Shown here piece by piece: positions 1 through 8,346 of a DNA stretch of 64,000 nucleotides. A program made the translations under genes and the position numbers. The stretch lies in assembly GCF_024721305.1 (NCBI RefSeq), contig NZ_JAMXOD010000002.1:62001-126000 (forward strand). The letters run 5' to 3'. Below the pieces are notes generated by a model that worked only from the letters and a program-made list of their open reading frames with translations, had not been told where the DNA came from and did no database searches. Each line of letters begins with the position of its first letter. The stretch's first letter is position 1. The DNA comes from Aequitasia blattaphilus (GTDB taxonomy: Bacteria; Bacillota; Clostridia; Lachnospirales; Lachnospiraceae).

Positions 1-78
1 ACCAATTTCAACAAAGCTGCCTTCGTCCAATAGGGCATTAATTCGACCCATTGCCTTGCCATCTGCCATGTTGCTCAT
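1..78 (-). CDS. Carboxyltransferase subunit, N-terminal fragment (acyl-CoA carboxylase/decarboxylase type)
   Basis: Only the first 26 codons lie in the window; the gene continues past the left edge. The fragment starts MSNMADGKAMGRINALLDEG and runs on to SFVEIG. The pattern 'GRI.ALLDEGSFVEIG' is typical of the start of the carboxyltransferase family (propionyl-CoA/methylmalonyl-CoA type subunits), which moves carboxyl groups between biotin and acyl-CoA. The ATG at 78 is preceded by a GGAGGT ribosome site, and a good promoter lies at 163-191. The family call rests on a short N-terminal match, so the substrate is unknown. Confidence 0.6.
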   Translation of the reverse strand, partial: MSNMADGKAMGRINALLDEGSFVEIG

Positions 79-162
79 AAGTTTAGACCTCCATTTTCTC
101 TTATTTCTTACTATTAAAAGACGGTGTATATCCGTCAGATAATCACAATTTCCGCCTATTCT

Positions 163-191
163 ATTATATTAGAAATCACGGGGTCTCGCAA
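163..191 (-). promoter_or_regulatory. Sigma-A promoter for the carboxyltransferase gene
   Basis: On the minus strand a -35 TTGCGA (186-191) and a perfect -10 TATAAT (163-168) are 17 bases apart. The leader is about 80 bases and holds a small GACGG/CCGTC hairpin (about 121-137) of unknown meaning. Confidence 0.7.
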
Positions 192-362
192 GGCATATTT
201 TATTTATTTCATCTATATATTTTCTCACTCTACTTCGCTGACTTTATAAAACTTTGCGCTTGTAAAGTTTTGACGTTGTAATTTGGTAAATTCTCACAGT
301 ACTTCTTGATTAATCTTAACATTTAGCATATTTATTTTGTCTATTTTTACCAATTAAACCTA
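192..362. other. A+T-rich spacer between divergent genes
   Basis: This is the middle of a 370-base gene-free stretch (79-448). It is A+T rich and has no convincing ORF. The only structure seen is a short hairpin, AAAACTTT/AAAGTTTT with an 8-base loop (248-271). The two divergent promoters flank it. Confidence 0.5.
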
Positions 363-391
363 TTGTACACACGGTACTCTTGTGATAGAAT
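363..391 (+). promoter_or_regulatory. Sigma-A promoter for the peptide-use operon
   Basis: A -35 TTGTAC (363-368) and -10 TAGAAT (386-391) are 17 bases apart, with an extended TGn just before the -10. It drives the aminopeptidase and POT transporter genes. A strong AAAGGAGG site precedes the ATG at 449. Confidence 0.75.
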
Positions 392-448
392 ACACGTGAG
401 GGAATATTAAGGTTTTATTAATATCTTATAATAAAAGGAGGTTTTCAA

Positions 449-2242
449 ATGACTGTTAAAGAACGTATTCAAGCTCTGCGTGGTTTGATGAAGGAAAACG
501 GCATCGATGTATACCTTGTTCCTTCTGCTGACAATCATCAAAGCGAATACGTCGGGGAACATTTTAAGTCCAGAGAATTTATTACTGGATTTTCTGGTTC
601 GGCTGGTGATGCTGTCATTACAATGGATCAAGCCGGATTATGGACTGATGCCAGATATTTTATCCAGGCGAATGAGCAATTAGCCGGAAGCGGCATCAAG
701 CTGTTTAAAATGGGGGAACCCGGTGTACCCACTTTGGAAGAGTTTTTGAATAACGTACTACCCGACAACAGTGTCCTGGGGTTTGACGGACGAGTTGTCG
801 CTATGCAGGAAGGCCAGGCCTATGCTGATTTACTGTCTCCTCGTGAAATTAAAATTTCATACGAACACGACCTAATCAACGAATTATGGACCAAACGACC
901 TGAACTGTCAAAAGAATCTGCGTTTATCCTGGATGAAAAGTATTCCGGTGAAAGCGTAGCAAGTAAGCTGTCTAGAGTGCGAAAAGCTATGGAAGATTCC
1001 AAGGCAAACGCACACATACTTACAACATTAGACGACATATGTTGGCTCATCAATCTAAGGGGAAATGATATCGAGTACTCTCCTATGGTTCTTTCTTATG
1101 GAATTATCTACCCAAACAAGGCAGAACTCTTTATTGATGAAAGCAAACTAGATAATCAAGCTAAAGCATTGTTAGCAGATAACAATTTTACACTTCGTCC
1201 CTATAATGACATCTATGAAGTGGTTAAAAATTTTGACAAAGGCGATACAATACTTATTAACCCGGCCAAAATCAACTACGCTATTTATAACAATATTCCC
1301 GAAGGCGTAAAAAAAGTTGAACTGCCCAATCCAAGTACCTTGTTTAAATCCATGAAAAATCCTGTGGAAATTGAAAACATTATCAATGCCCATATAAAGG
1401 ATGGAGTTGCCGTAACAAGGTTTATGCATTGGCTTAAAACAACAATCGGAAAAGAAAAAATCACTGAGATTACAGCCAGCGAAAAGCTTGATTCCTTCCG
1501 TCAAGAAGGTGAAGGTTATCTATGGCAGAGCTTCGAACCGATTTGTGCCTACAAAGACCATGCAGCAATTGTACACTATTCTGCCACACCGGAAACCGAT
1601 GTGGAATTATTCCCAAAAGGAATGTTCCTTACCGATACCGGTGGGAATTATTACGAAGGATCTACTGATATTACAAGAACATTTATTTTAGGTTCTATCA
1701 CTGACGAAGAGAAATTACACTTCACTACAGTAGCCAGAAGTATGATTAACCTTTCCAAGGCCCGGTTTTTATATGGCTGCCGCGGATACAACCTGGATAT
1801 TTTAGCAAGACAGCCTCTGTGGGATCTTGACTTAGATTATAAACACGGTACCGGACATGGTGTCGGCTATCTTTTAAGTATTCACGAAGGTCCTGCCGGC
1901 TTTAGATGGCAAGTTGTTCCATCAAAAAATGAAACCCATGTTATTGAAGAGGGAATGGTAATCACCGACGAACCTGGAATTTATATTGAAAATTCACATG
2001 GTGTTCGTACCGAGAATGAGTTGGTTGTTCGCAAGGGCACTGCCAATGAATTCGGACAATTTATGCATTTCGAGACAATCACCTACGTTCCAATTGATTT
2101 GGACGGTATTGATCCAAATGCTATGACAACAGAGGAAAGAGCTTACCTCAATAGTTATCACAAGAAGGTTTTTGATACTATTTCGCCTTATCTAAATGAT
2201 GAGGAAAAAGACTGGCTCAAAAAATACACTAGAGAAATTTAA
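449..2242 (+). CDS. Xaa-Pro aminopeptidase, peptidase family M24B
   Basis: This cytosolic metallopeptidase removes an N-terminal residue ahead of proline. At 597 residues it is the long, three-domain form: two creatinase-like N-terminal domains (about 1-160 and 165-310), then the pita-bread catalytic domain (about 315-530) and a C-terminal tail. The five expected metal ligands are visible: D396 (LTDTGG), D407 (STDITRT), H470 (HGTGHGVG), E508 (TDEPGIY) and E524 (RTENELVV), so it should be active. A peptide transporter gene follows 19 bases downstream, so the pair probably imports peptides and breaks them down. The family assignment is firm; preference for a particular peptide is not known. Confidence 0.93.
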   Translation: MTVKERIQALRGLMKENGIDVYLVPSADNHQSEYVGEHFKSREFITGFSGSAGDAVITMDQAGLWTDARYFIQANEQLAGSGIKLFKMGEPGVPTLEEFLNNVLPDNSVLGFDGRVVAMQEGQAYADLLSPREIKISYEHDLINELWTKRPELSKESAFILDEKYSGESVASKLSRVRKAMEDSKANAHILTTLDDICWLINLRGNDIEYSPMVLSYGIIYPNKAELFIDESKLDNQAKALLADNNFTLRPYNDIYEVVKNFDKGDTILINPAKINYAIYNNIPEGVKKVELPNPSTLFKSMKNPVEIENIINAHIKDGVAVTRFMHWLKTTIGKEKITEITASEKLDSFRQEGEGYLWQSFEPICAYKDHAAIVHYSATPETDVELFPKGMFLTDTGGNYYEGSTDITRTFILGSITDEEKLHFTTVARSMINLSKARFLYGCRGYNLDILARQPLWDLDLDYKHGTGHGVGYLLSIHEGPAGFRWQVVPSKNETHVIEEGMVITDEPGIYIENSHGVRTENELVVRKGTANEFGQFMHFETITYVPIDLDGIDPNAMTTEERAYLNSYHKKVFDTISPYLNDEEKDWLKKYTREI

Positions 2243-2261
2243 ATGAGGAGGAACAATTATT

Positions 2262-3617
2262 ATGGAAACAACAGTTAAAAAGCGTAAACCCTTTGGTTTT
2301 TACGTATGCTCACTAGGTTTCACATTCGAACGTTGTGCATTTTACACTGTAAAGTACATGCTGGCAATTTGGATTGCCGTTACTGTAGGTAAGGGAGGCC
2401 TTGGCTATGACGACGTAAAAGCAACATCTATGTCTGCAATTTTCGTAGCTATGACCTATATCACACCTATCGTTGGAGGATATTTAGCTGACTACTGGCT
2501 GAACCCTCGCTTAAGCATCACCATCGGTATGATTTTAATGGGACTTGGTTACCTTTGTACCTGGAAAGCAAACTCATTAGGTCTTGTATGGGCAATGATT
2601 ATTCTTGTGTCTGTTGGTACAGGTCTATTCAAAGGAAACTTATCTGGAGTAAATGGACTTCAGTTCAGTAATGAGGATGAGTTAAATGAAGCGTTCTCAA
2701 TTCAATACTCATTCGTTAACATAGGCTCATTCATCGGTACTACCTTTTTAGTACTTTTGATTCCTATGATTGGTTACAACGGTGTTTTCTTGATTTGTGC
2801 AATTTTAATGTTTATTGATACCGCTTGGTTTACACTGGGAAGCCGCTCTTTAGGCGAACTTGGAAAAAAACCTTTCAAAGTTGATCAACGTCAGTTTAAA
2901 GACAATGCTTCAAAAGAGAAAGCTGAAAGCCAGCCTCTTACAAGCACAGATAAGAAGAGAATCCTTGCAATTGTTTTAGTTACTTTGTTCTCCGTTGTGT
3001 TCTGGTGCGTTTGGTACCTGGCTTACTACCCTGCATACTTCTACTTTGGATGGGGTGATGGTGCAGACTTCCTGAATCGTGCAAACTGGATGATTGGCAG
3101 CTTCCATGTACCAACTTCTTACTTTGATTCAATGAATGCATTGACCTGTATCGTACTTGGTCCAGTTCTTGGTAAACTTTGGACTAAAATGGCAAAAAGA
3201 CCACAAGGTGACATGAGTATGTTTAAGAAAACTGCTCTTGGTATTGGCCTTGTAGGTGTTTCCTACTTAGTAATGGTATTTGCTGCGAAACTTGCTGGTA
3301 CCGGACAAACAAGTATCATTTGGATCGTTTTTGTAAGTTTATTGATGTCAATTGGTGAAATGATTTTCTCACCACTTGGAAACTCATTTATCTCAAAACT
3401 TGCACCATCTAAGTTAATGGGATTGTTACTTGGATTATGGCCAATCGCTGTATTCTTCTCTCAGATGTTATACCCAAGAATTTATGCATTACTCAAGACA
3501 GACGTACCTGCTAAATTCATGAAGGGGTATGGTATCTTAGGTATTATTGTAATCGTCCTTGGTGTAATTCTATGGGTTGCAAGTAAATCACTTGACCGCT
3601 TAGAACAAGGCGAATAG
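2262..3617 (+). CDS. POT-family proton-coupled di/tripeptide transporter
   Basis: A major facilitator membrane protein of 451 residues with about 12 hydrophobic segments. The POT signature ExxER is seen near the N-terminus as FTFERCAFYTVKYML (E20s), and a second family pattern, FSIQYSFVNIGSFIG, follows TM4. POT carriers bring di- and tripeptides in with protons. It follows the aminopeptidase gene by 19 bases with its own AGGAGG site, and a hairpin terminator ends the unit, so the two genes form an operon for peptide uptake and cleavage. Substrate range is inferred from family and context. Confidence 0.88.
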   Translation: METTVKKRKPFGFYVCSLGFTFERCAFYTVKYMLAIWIAVTVGKGGLGYDDVKATSMSAIFVAMTYITPIVGGYLADYWLNPRLSITIGMILMGLGYLCTWKANSLGLVWAMIILVSVGTGLFKGNLSGVNGLQFSNEDELNEAFSIQYSFVNIGSFIGTTFLVLLIPMIGYNGVFLICAILMFIDTAWFTLGSRSLGELGKKPFKVDQRQFKDNASKEKAESQPLTSTDKKRILAIVLVTLFSVVFWCVWYLAYYPAYFYFGWGDGADFLNRANWMIGSFHVPTSYFDSMNALTCIVLGPVLGKLWTKMAKRPQGDMSMFKKTALGIGLVGVSYLVMVFAAKLAGTGQTSIIWIVFVSLLMSIGEMIFSPLGNSFISKLAPSKLMGLLLGLWPIAVFFSQMLYPRIYALLKTDVPAKFMKGYGILGIIVIVLGVILWVASKSLDRLEQGE

Positions 3618-3635
3618 TCTTAGTATACTTTATTA

Positions 3636-3682
3636 AAAATGCTGAGGTAGATGGTTCTATGAATCATTTACCTCAGCATTTT
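3636..3682 (+). terminator. Rho-independent terminator of the peptide operon
   Basis: A 14-base arm, AAAATGCTGAGGTA, and its perfect complement flank a 19-base loop, followed by a T-rich run. The A-run on the left could let it also end the convergent gene at 3701-4048. Confidence 0.75.
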
Positions 3683-3700
3683 CATTTTTACCGCCTTATT

Positions 3701-4048
3701 CTATTGCTCTTCCAGTCTTCTCAATCCCTCACCTACACATCCAAGGATATCCGCCTCATATACCCCATCTTTAATATCTCCCGCTTCCTTCCTTGCCAGA
3801 TATACCTGTACCATCCATTCCCCTTCATCCTCTTTCATCACAAGCAACACCTCTGAATCCTTCGGCTGTTCCGGATTATAGAGCACCAAGGCAGGTTCTT
3901 TACATACAAAGTCTCTTTTTGATGCATAAGGCATTTTATAATACGCAAAACATTCTTTCATTCTCCTGTCTAACTCCTCCAACGTAAGCTTTTCACGCAA
4001 AATCCCCTCCCCCTCCAGCGTTTGTACTATCTCACTATAGTTTGACAT
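3701..4048 (-). CDS. Hypothetical protein, 115 residues
   Basis: Not recognised. It is a soluble, acidic protein with no signal peptide or membrane segment. It begins MSNYSEIVQTLEGEG, has an amphipathic helix (LTLEELDRRMKECF) and a central VLYNPEQP...EVLLVMKE strand-like part, and ends in a helix. The start at 4048 has an AGGAGAGG ribosome site at a good distance and a TATAAA-like -10 upstream. It is divergent from the ribbon-helix-helix gene at 4150, with the CTACTTAA direct repeats between them, so the two may share control. A plus-strand ORF overlaps it (3659-3856) but starts inside a terminator. No function is offered. Confidence 0.6.
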   Translation of the reverse strand: MSNYSEIVQTLEGEGILREKLTLEELDRRMKECFAYYKMPYASKRDFVCKEPALVLYNPEQPKDSEVLLVMKEDEGEWMVQVYLARKEAGDIKDGVYEADILGCVGEGLRRLEEQ

Positions 4049-4078
4049 TTAATCCTCTCCTTTTTATCTTATTTTATA

Positions 4079-4096
4079 CTACTTAATCCTACTTAA
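4079..4096. promoter_or_regulatory. Direct repeat CTACTTAA x2, possible RHH operator
   Basis: Two exact copies of CTACTTAA sit at 4079-4086 and 4089-4096, ten bases apart from start to start (one helical turn), between the divergent genes at 4048 and 4150. Tandem short boxes are the usual target form for ribbon-helix-helix dimers. Binding by the adjacent RHH protein is inferred. Confidence 0.35.
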
Positions 4097-4149
4097 CAAG
4101 ATTTTATGAGATTCAATGGTATATTGAAAACAAAAAGGAGCTTTTACCG

Positions 4150-4380
4150 ATGAAACCGCTTAAAAGAAAGAAGAGCATTACCCTTGATGAAGACATTATC
4201 ACAAAAATCGAAGAACTGGCCGAAGAGGATAATCGCAGCTTTAGTCAATATATCAATATGGTATTAGCTGATTGGATTAGAAACACTGAACAGGTTCCGG
4301 ATTACACTACGGTAAAACCGTTAAATAATCAATCGAGAATCCTCCACGAGGAAAAAATCTCTCCTGATCACAAAAAATAA
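4150..4380 (+). CDS. Ribbon-helix-helix (CopG/Arc-like) DNA-binding protein
   Basis: A 76-residue protein with a clear RHH fold: a basic strand (KKSITLDEDI, about 7-16), helix A (IITKIEELAEEDN) and, after the turn residue RSFSQYI, helix B (NMVLADWI). Such proteins dimerise through the strand and bind short tandem DNA boxes. The C-terminal 30 residues are polar and unassigned. It has an AAGGAG site, an extended -10 (TGGTATATT, near 4120), and a terminator right after the stop. No toxin gene follows it, so an antitoxin role is not supported; it is more likely an autoregulated repressor. Confidence 0.75.
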   Translation: MKPLKRKKSITLDEDIITKIEELAEEDNRSFSQYINMVLADWIRNTEQVPDYTTVKPLNNQSRILHEEKISPDHKK

Positions 4381-4386
4381 TTCGTC

Positions 4387-4413
4387 AAAAAAGGGAGCCT
4401 AAGCTCCCTTTTT
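4387..4413. terminator. Bidirectional terminator between the RHH gene and leuA
   Basis: AAAAAAGGGAGC and GCTCCCTTTTT pair around a 4-base loop, with A and T runs on both sides. It can end the plus-strand RHH gene and the minus-strand leuA fusion, whose stop codon overlaps its edge. Confidence 0.85.
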
Positions 4414-6403
4414 AGTATTGGTTACGATATTGTAATGGCGTCATATCATATTCTCTTTTAAAAAGACGATTAAAGTGCTCTACGTTTTGATATCCTACCG
4501 TTAGAGATATATTTTCTACCGTCATACTACTACTCTTTAATAAAGCCTTTGCTTTTTTCATTCGTATCTTTTTTACCAAATCCCCAAATGTCATTCCAGC
4601 TTTTTCTTTAATGTATTTAGAAAGATAAGGTTTCGATAAAAAGAATTGCTCGGATAAATCCTCCAGTGTTACATCAATATAATTTGATTGAATATAGTTT
4701 TGTATTTCAATCATTCTTTTATCCTTTTGGCCATCTTTCTGACTGATTGCGTCAATCTTATTGACTGCAACAATCAGTGCCTCTACCGATGCAGTAATAA
4801 TATCCGCATCAATTCCTACGCCCCACAAATCTTTTCCATTGCATTGGATTCCAACGTAGGCTACCGCTTTCGACGAAGACCCTTTAGTTAGTGAATGTTC
4901 TTCATAATACGTTAATTCATAGCTAATACCAAAATACTGTTTAATGGCATTGCTCACTGCATCTAAACGACCATTTCCAATTGCTGTAATTGTACTGGTT
5001 TCACCTTTGTGTTGAATCGTTACATCTGCATAGATTCCTTCTGCTTTTCTAAAATGGTACTCATCAATATGGAAAATCGGTTTCGTATTGATATAATTAT
5101 CCGAGAAAATCTGATAAACCCACTCTGGCGTTAATTCCTTATGTGCTTTATCGGATACATCTTTCGTCAGATAGCCTACTTCTTCCCGCATTTTCTCTGG
5201 AATACTCATTCCATAAGACTGCTTCAAAATATAACTTACGCCGCCTTTACCAGACTGGCTATTAATTCGTATTACATCAGAATCGTATTTTCGTCCCACG
5301 TCTTCCGGATCAATTGGCAGATAAGGAACCGTCCATTTCTCTTCATTCCGCTCTTCTCTATATGCAATACCTTTTGCAATTGCATCCTGATGAGACCCAC
5401 TAAAGGCAGTAAAAACAAGGTCCCCTGAATACGGCTGGCGCTCATAAACAGTCATTCTTGTTAAGCGCTCATACGCTTCCCGGATTCTTGCCATATCCGA
5501 GAAATCCAAACCAGGATTCACCCCTTGAGAATACATATTCAGTGCTACTGTAATAATATCTACATTTCCTGTTCTCTCACCGTTTCCGAAAAGAGTTCCC
5601 TCGACACGATCAGCACCGGCTAGTACTCCAAGTTCTGCCGTTGCAACCCCTGTTCCTCTGTCATTATGAGGATGCAAGGATAGCACGACATTTTCTCTAT
5701 ATTTCAGATTTTTGTGTACATACTCCAGTTGACACGCAAAAGCATGAGGCATTGCATTTTCAACTGTTGTTGGGATGTTAATAATTGCTTTATTCTCTTG
5801 GGTTGGCTTCCAAACATCTAAAACGGCATTACACACCTCTACCGCATATTCAACCTCTGTTCCCGAAAAGCTTTCAGGGCTATACTCAAAGGTAAAATTC
5901 CCTTCCGTTTCATTTGCCAAATCTCTTAATAGCTTTGCACCTTTAATCGCAATATTTTTGATTTGTTTCTTATCCTTCTTAAATACTTGCTCTCTTTGGG
6001 CTACCGATGTAGAGTTGTAAAGATGTATAACCGCATGTGGCGCTCCCTTTACTGCTTCAAAAGTCTTTCGAATAATATGTTCTCTTGCCTGGGTCAGCAC
6101 TTGTACCGTAACGTCCTTTGGAATCATATTTTTTTCGATTAATGTACGCATAAATTGATATTCTGTCTCAGAAGCAGCCGGAAACCCAACTTCTATTTCT
6201 TTAAAGCCTAAATCTACCAAGAGTTGAAAAAACTCCAACTTCTCTTCTAAACTCATAGGCTCTATCAGCGCCTGATTTCCATCTCTTAAATCAACACTGC
6301 ACCATATTGGTGGCTTTTCTATGTGATCCTTCTTTACCCAATCATAGCTGACAGCAGAAGGCATAAAATACATTTTTTGATATTTTGTGTGGTTTTTCAT
6401 CAT
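4412..6403 (-). CDS. leuA: 2-isopropylmalate synthase fused to a C-terminal AraC-type DNA-binding domain
   Basis: The first step of leucine synthesis joins acetyl-CoA and 2-oxoisovalerate. The 663-residue ORF has three parts. (1) A DRE-TIM metallolyase barrel of the long LeuA type: DLRDGNQ (38-44), HPHNDRG (244-250) and GNGERTGN (273-280). (2) The leucine-sensing allosteric domain (about 440-550), with [13 protein letters not shown] and [11 protein letters not shown]. (3) From residue 564, a complete 100-residue AraC/XylS domain with two helix-turn-helices: [18 protein letters not shown], and [20 protein letters not shown] ahead of MTPLQYR. Usual LeuA of this class ends near 555-560, so part 3 is extra. 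The reading frame is unbroken. Leucine binding to part 2 may control DNA binding by part 3, making a trigger enzyme; that is inference. No leucine T-box is seen upstream. Confidence 0.93.
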   Translation of the reverse strand: MMKNHTKYQKMYFMPSAVSYDWVKKDHIEKPPIWCSVDLRDGNQALIEPMSLEEKLEFFQLLVDLGFKEIEVGFPAASETEYQFMRTLIEKNMIPKDVTVQVLTQAREHIIRKTFEAVKGAPHAVIHLYNSTSVAQREQVFKKDKKQIKNIAIKGAKLLRDLANETEGNFTFEYSPESFSGTEVEYAVEVCNAVLDVWKPTQENKAIINIPTTVENAMPHAFACQLEYVHKNLKYRENVVLSLHPHNDRGTGVATAELGVLAGADRVEGTLFGNGERTGNVDIITVALNMYSQGVNPGLDFSDMARIREAYERLTRMTVYERQPYSGDLVFTAFSGSHQDAIAKGIAYREERNEEKWTVPYLPIDPEDVGRKYDSDVIRINSQSGKGGVSYILKQSYGMSIPEKMREEVGYLTKDVSDKAHKELTPEWVYQIFSDNYINTKPIFHIDEYHFRKAEGIYADVTIQHKGETSTITAIGNGRLDAVSNAIKQYFGISYELTYYEEHSLTKGSSSKAVAYVGIQCNGKDLWGVGIDADIITASVEALIVAVNKIDAISQKDGQKDKRMIEIQNYIQSNYIDVTLEDLSEQFFLSKPYLSKYIKEKAGMTFGDLVKKIRMKKAKALLKSSSMTVENISLTVGYQNVEHFNRLFKREYDMTPLQYRNQY

Positions 6404-6450
6404 ATCTTCTCATCTCCCAAATTAAAATTGTTCAATCAAATTGACATTTA

Positions 6451-6470
6451 TTATCCTAACATAAGGGTAA
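6451..6470. promoter_or_regulatory. Imperfect inverted repeat upstream of the leuA fusion
   Basis: TTATCC and GGGTAA arms (one mismatch) flank an 8-base centre about 50 bases upstream of the leuA start. It overlaps the region where the promoter should be; GGATAAT on the minus strand could be a -10. It could be an operator for the AraC-type domain encoded just downstream. Evidence is limited to position and symmetry. Confidence 0.3.
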
Positions 6471-6502
6471 AAAAAAAGAAAGTGATAAATTTAATCACTT
6501 TC
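6468..6502 (-). terminator. Terminator of the ybaK-scp cluster
   Basis: On the minus strand GAAAGTGAT and ATCACTTTC (9 bp, 7-base loop) are followed by a run of nine or ten T. It lies 18 bases past the ybaK-like stop and separates that cluster from leuA. Confidence 0.85.
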
Positions 6503-6520
6503 ATTGATTTATTTTAATCT

Positions 6521-6982
6521 CTATTTCCCAGTATCTACCCATCCGGAGGCATTACTATATTTTTCTAACTCTTCTAATGATAGTTCAATCATACTATTTC
6601 CACTTCCGGCAGCCGGAAAAACAGTTTCATAGCGTTTCAAGGATATATCCAGGTAGACGTCCACCCCCTCTTTAATCCCAAAAGGACACACGCCTCCTAC
6701 TCTATGACCTATTTTCTCTTCTACCACTTCTGCCTTCAACATTCTTGGTTTAATACCAAACACTTCCTTGAATTTCTTATTATCCACCTTCATGTCTCCT
6801 GCAAATAAGACCAAAATCACATCTTCTCCAAGATCAAAGGACAAAGTTTTTGCGATTCTTCCTGGCTCGCATCCCACAGCAAGAGCTGCTTTTTCAACAG
6901 TCTCACAGGATTCCTCCTTTTCAATAATCTGATTTTCCATACTGAATTTTTTAAAATATTCTCTTACTTTATCAATCGACAT
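6521..6982 (-). CDS. YbaK/EbsC-family aminoacyl-tRNA deacylase
   Basis: A 153-residue single-domain YbaK-fold protein. The family clears mischarged tRNA in trans (Cys-tRNAPro or similar). Family features seen are AKTLSFDLGEDVILVLFAGD, a conserved Lys in KVDNKKFKEVFG, and the GGVCPFGIKEGVDVYLD stretch that closes the substrate pocket. I chose the ATG at 6982 because AGGTGA lies 5 bases upstream; a GTG at 6991 would add three residues and abut the scpB stop. It is the last gene of the scpAB cluster. The exact tRNA substrate cannot be read from sequence. Confidence 0.85.
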   Translation of the reverse strand: MSIDKVREYFKKFSMENQIIEKEESCETVEKAALAVGCEPGRIAKTLSFDLGEDVILVLFAGDMKVDNKKFKEVFGIKPRMLKAEVVEEKIGHRVGGVCPFGIKEGVDVYLDISLKRYETVFPAAGSGNSMIELSLEELEKYSNASGWVDTGK

Positions 6983-6991
6983 CTCAATCAC

Positions 6992-7549
6992 CTACAATTC
7001 CAGTTTTAATTGCACCTCTTCTTCGGCTTGATTTTTTAAAGTTTCCACTTCATCCTGCTTAATAATAGGTAGATCATCCAGGGAATGGATTCCAAATTTC
7101 CGAAGAAATTCTTCCGTCGTACCAAATAGAAGCGGTCTTCCCGGTGCATCCAAACGTCCTTTTTCTGCTACCAACCCATATTCCACCAGCCTATTTACTG
7201 CATGGTCCGATTTAACACCTCTTATTTTTTCGATTTCCAGCTTTGTAACTGGCTGCTTATAGGCAATGATAGATAGCGTCTCTAAAACAACCTCTGTCAA
7301 TTCATATTTTTTAGGCTTACTCACAAGCTTTATCAGATATTCATTCATTTCTTTCTTTGTACACATCTGATAAGAGTCCTCTAATTCTATAATCCGAAGT
7401 CCTCTGCCTTCTTCCTCGTATTTATCCATCATATTATGTAAAATTTTCCGTGTTGTATCATTATCGTGTCCAATACTGTATGCGATACGATCCAATTCCA
7501 CTGAATCTCCTACGGAAAAAAGAATTGATTCGATTGCTGCCTCTAACAT
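6992..7549 (-). CDS. scpB: Segregation and condensation protein B
   Basis: ScpB pairs as a dimer of winged-helix domains with ScpA and binds the SMC condensin, which organises and separates chromosomes. The protein starts MLEAAIESILFSVGDSV, as ScpB proteins do, and has two winged-helix domains (about 1-80 and 90-165), with ELTEVVLETLSIIAYKQPVTK and IRGVKSDHAVNRLVEYGLV in the second. I chose the ATG at 7549 (AGGTGGAG six bases upstream) over the GTG at 7561. It follows scpA by 27 bases, the usual order, and is 185 residues long, normal for the family. Confidence 0.95.
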   Translation of the reverse strand: MLEAAIESILFSVGDSVELDRIAYSIGHDNDTTRKILHNMMDKYEEEGRGLRIIELEDSYQMCTKKEMNEYLIKLVSKPKKYELTEVVLETLSIIAYKQPVTKLEIEKIRGVKSDHAVNRLVEYGLVAEKGRLDAPGRPLLFGTTEEFLRKFGIHSLDDLPIIKQDEVETLKNQAEEEVQLKLEL

Positions 7550-7576
7550 ATTAATCTCCACCTCACACCCTCTTTT

Positions 7577-8329
7577 CTATGCTGTTCTCTTCGTTGTAAT
7601 TAAGATATCCTCAAAAGGCTCTTCTTGAACAATTTCAATTACTCCTTCTTTAATCAGCTCCAAAATTGCTAAAAAAGTAACTACAACCTGGGTCTTAGAA
7701 CTTTGCTTTTCTAATAGTTCCCGAAATTTAAAAGAACTTTCTCTTTTGGCATAGCTGCGCACATATTGGACTTTTTCCGACATGCTTACTTCTTCTTTCT
7801 CGATTTTTCCAAAAGAGCTACGTACAGGGTCAATTTTATCTACCCTTTTCTTCATAACATCTTTAAAGATAGCATTCAATTTACTGAGTGTCAAATCCCC
7901 TATCAACTCATCTAAGTCCACCGGTTGAACGTAGTCTTTTACTTCTTTTGGCATATTCTCTTTGCGAAACCAGAGAAGATCTCCTTCTCCTTCACGATCC
8001 TTTAGTTCATAGGACATGAGCTTATAAACTTTGTATTCCAAAAGCTTTTGTACCAACTCTTCTCTTGGATCTTCCTCTTCGCCATCTTCATTTACCTCTT
8101 TGGGCAAAAGCATCTTACACTTAATATCCAGCAAAGTAGCTGCCATTAAGAGAAATTCACTCATGACATTTAAGTCTTCCTTTTCCATTGCCCCGATATA
8201 TTCCATATATTGATTGGTAATTTCTACAATCGGGATATCATAGATATCTATTTTATTCTTATCAATTAAATGAAGCAACAAATCCAAAGGTCCTTCAAAA
8301 ACCTGCAGTTTTACTGGTATACCACTCAT
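7577..8329 (-). CDS. scpA: Segregation and condensation protein A
   Basis: ScpA is the kleisin of the bacterial SMC-ScpAB condensin: its N-terminal part binds the SMC neck and its C-terminal winged helix binds the SMC head. The 250-residue ORF has the family's opening VFEGPLDLLLHLIDKNKIDIYDIPI and the C-terminal VVTFLAILELIKEGVI. An acidic linker (EVNEDGEEEDPREEL) sits between the halves. It has a GGGTGA ribosome site and is followed by scpB in the same operon. Confidence 0.95.
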   Translation of the reverse strand: MSGIPVKLQVFEGPLDLLLHLIDKNKIDIYDIPIVEITNQYMEYIGAMEKEDLNVMSEFLLMAATLLDIKCKMLLPKEVNEDGEEEDPREELVQKLLEYKVYKLMSYELKDREGEGDLLWFRKENMPKEVKDYVQPVDLDELIGDLTLSKLNAIFKDVMKKRVDKIDPVRSSFGKIEKEEVSMSEKVQYVRSYAKRESSFKFRELLEKQSSKTQVVVTFLAILELIKEGVIEIVQEEPFEDILITTKRTA

Positions 8330-8346
8330 GTTCTATTTCACCCTTT

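Noticed and set aside
3659-3856. 65-codon ORF starting in the POT terminator
   Set aside because: The start codon lies in the terminator loop and the ORF is antisense to the better-supported 115-residue gene with a good ribosome site.
4150-4380. RHH gene as an antitoxin of a toxin-antitoxin pair
   Set aside because: No toxin-like gene is adjacent in the same direction; the neighbour at 3701-4048 is divergent and does not resemble known toxins, and a terminator follows the RHH gene at once.
6404-6520. Leucine T-box ahead of leuA
   Set aside because: No T-box motif and too little space (about 117 bases, partly taken by the terminator of the cluster upstream).
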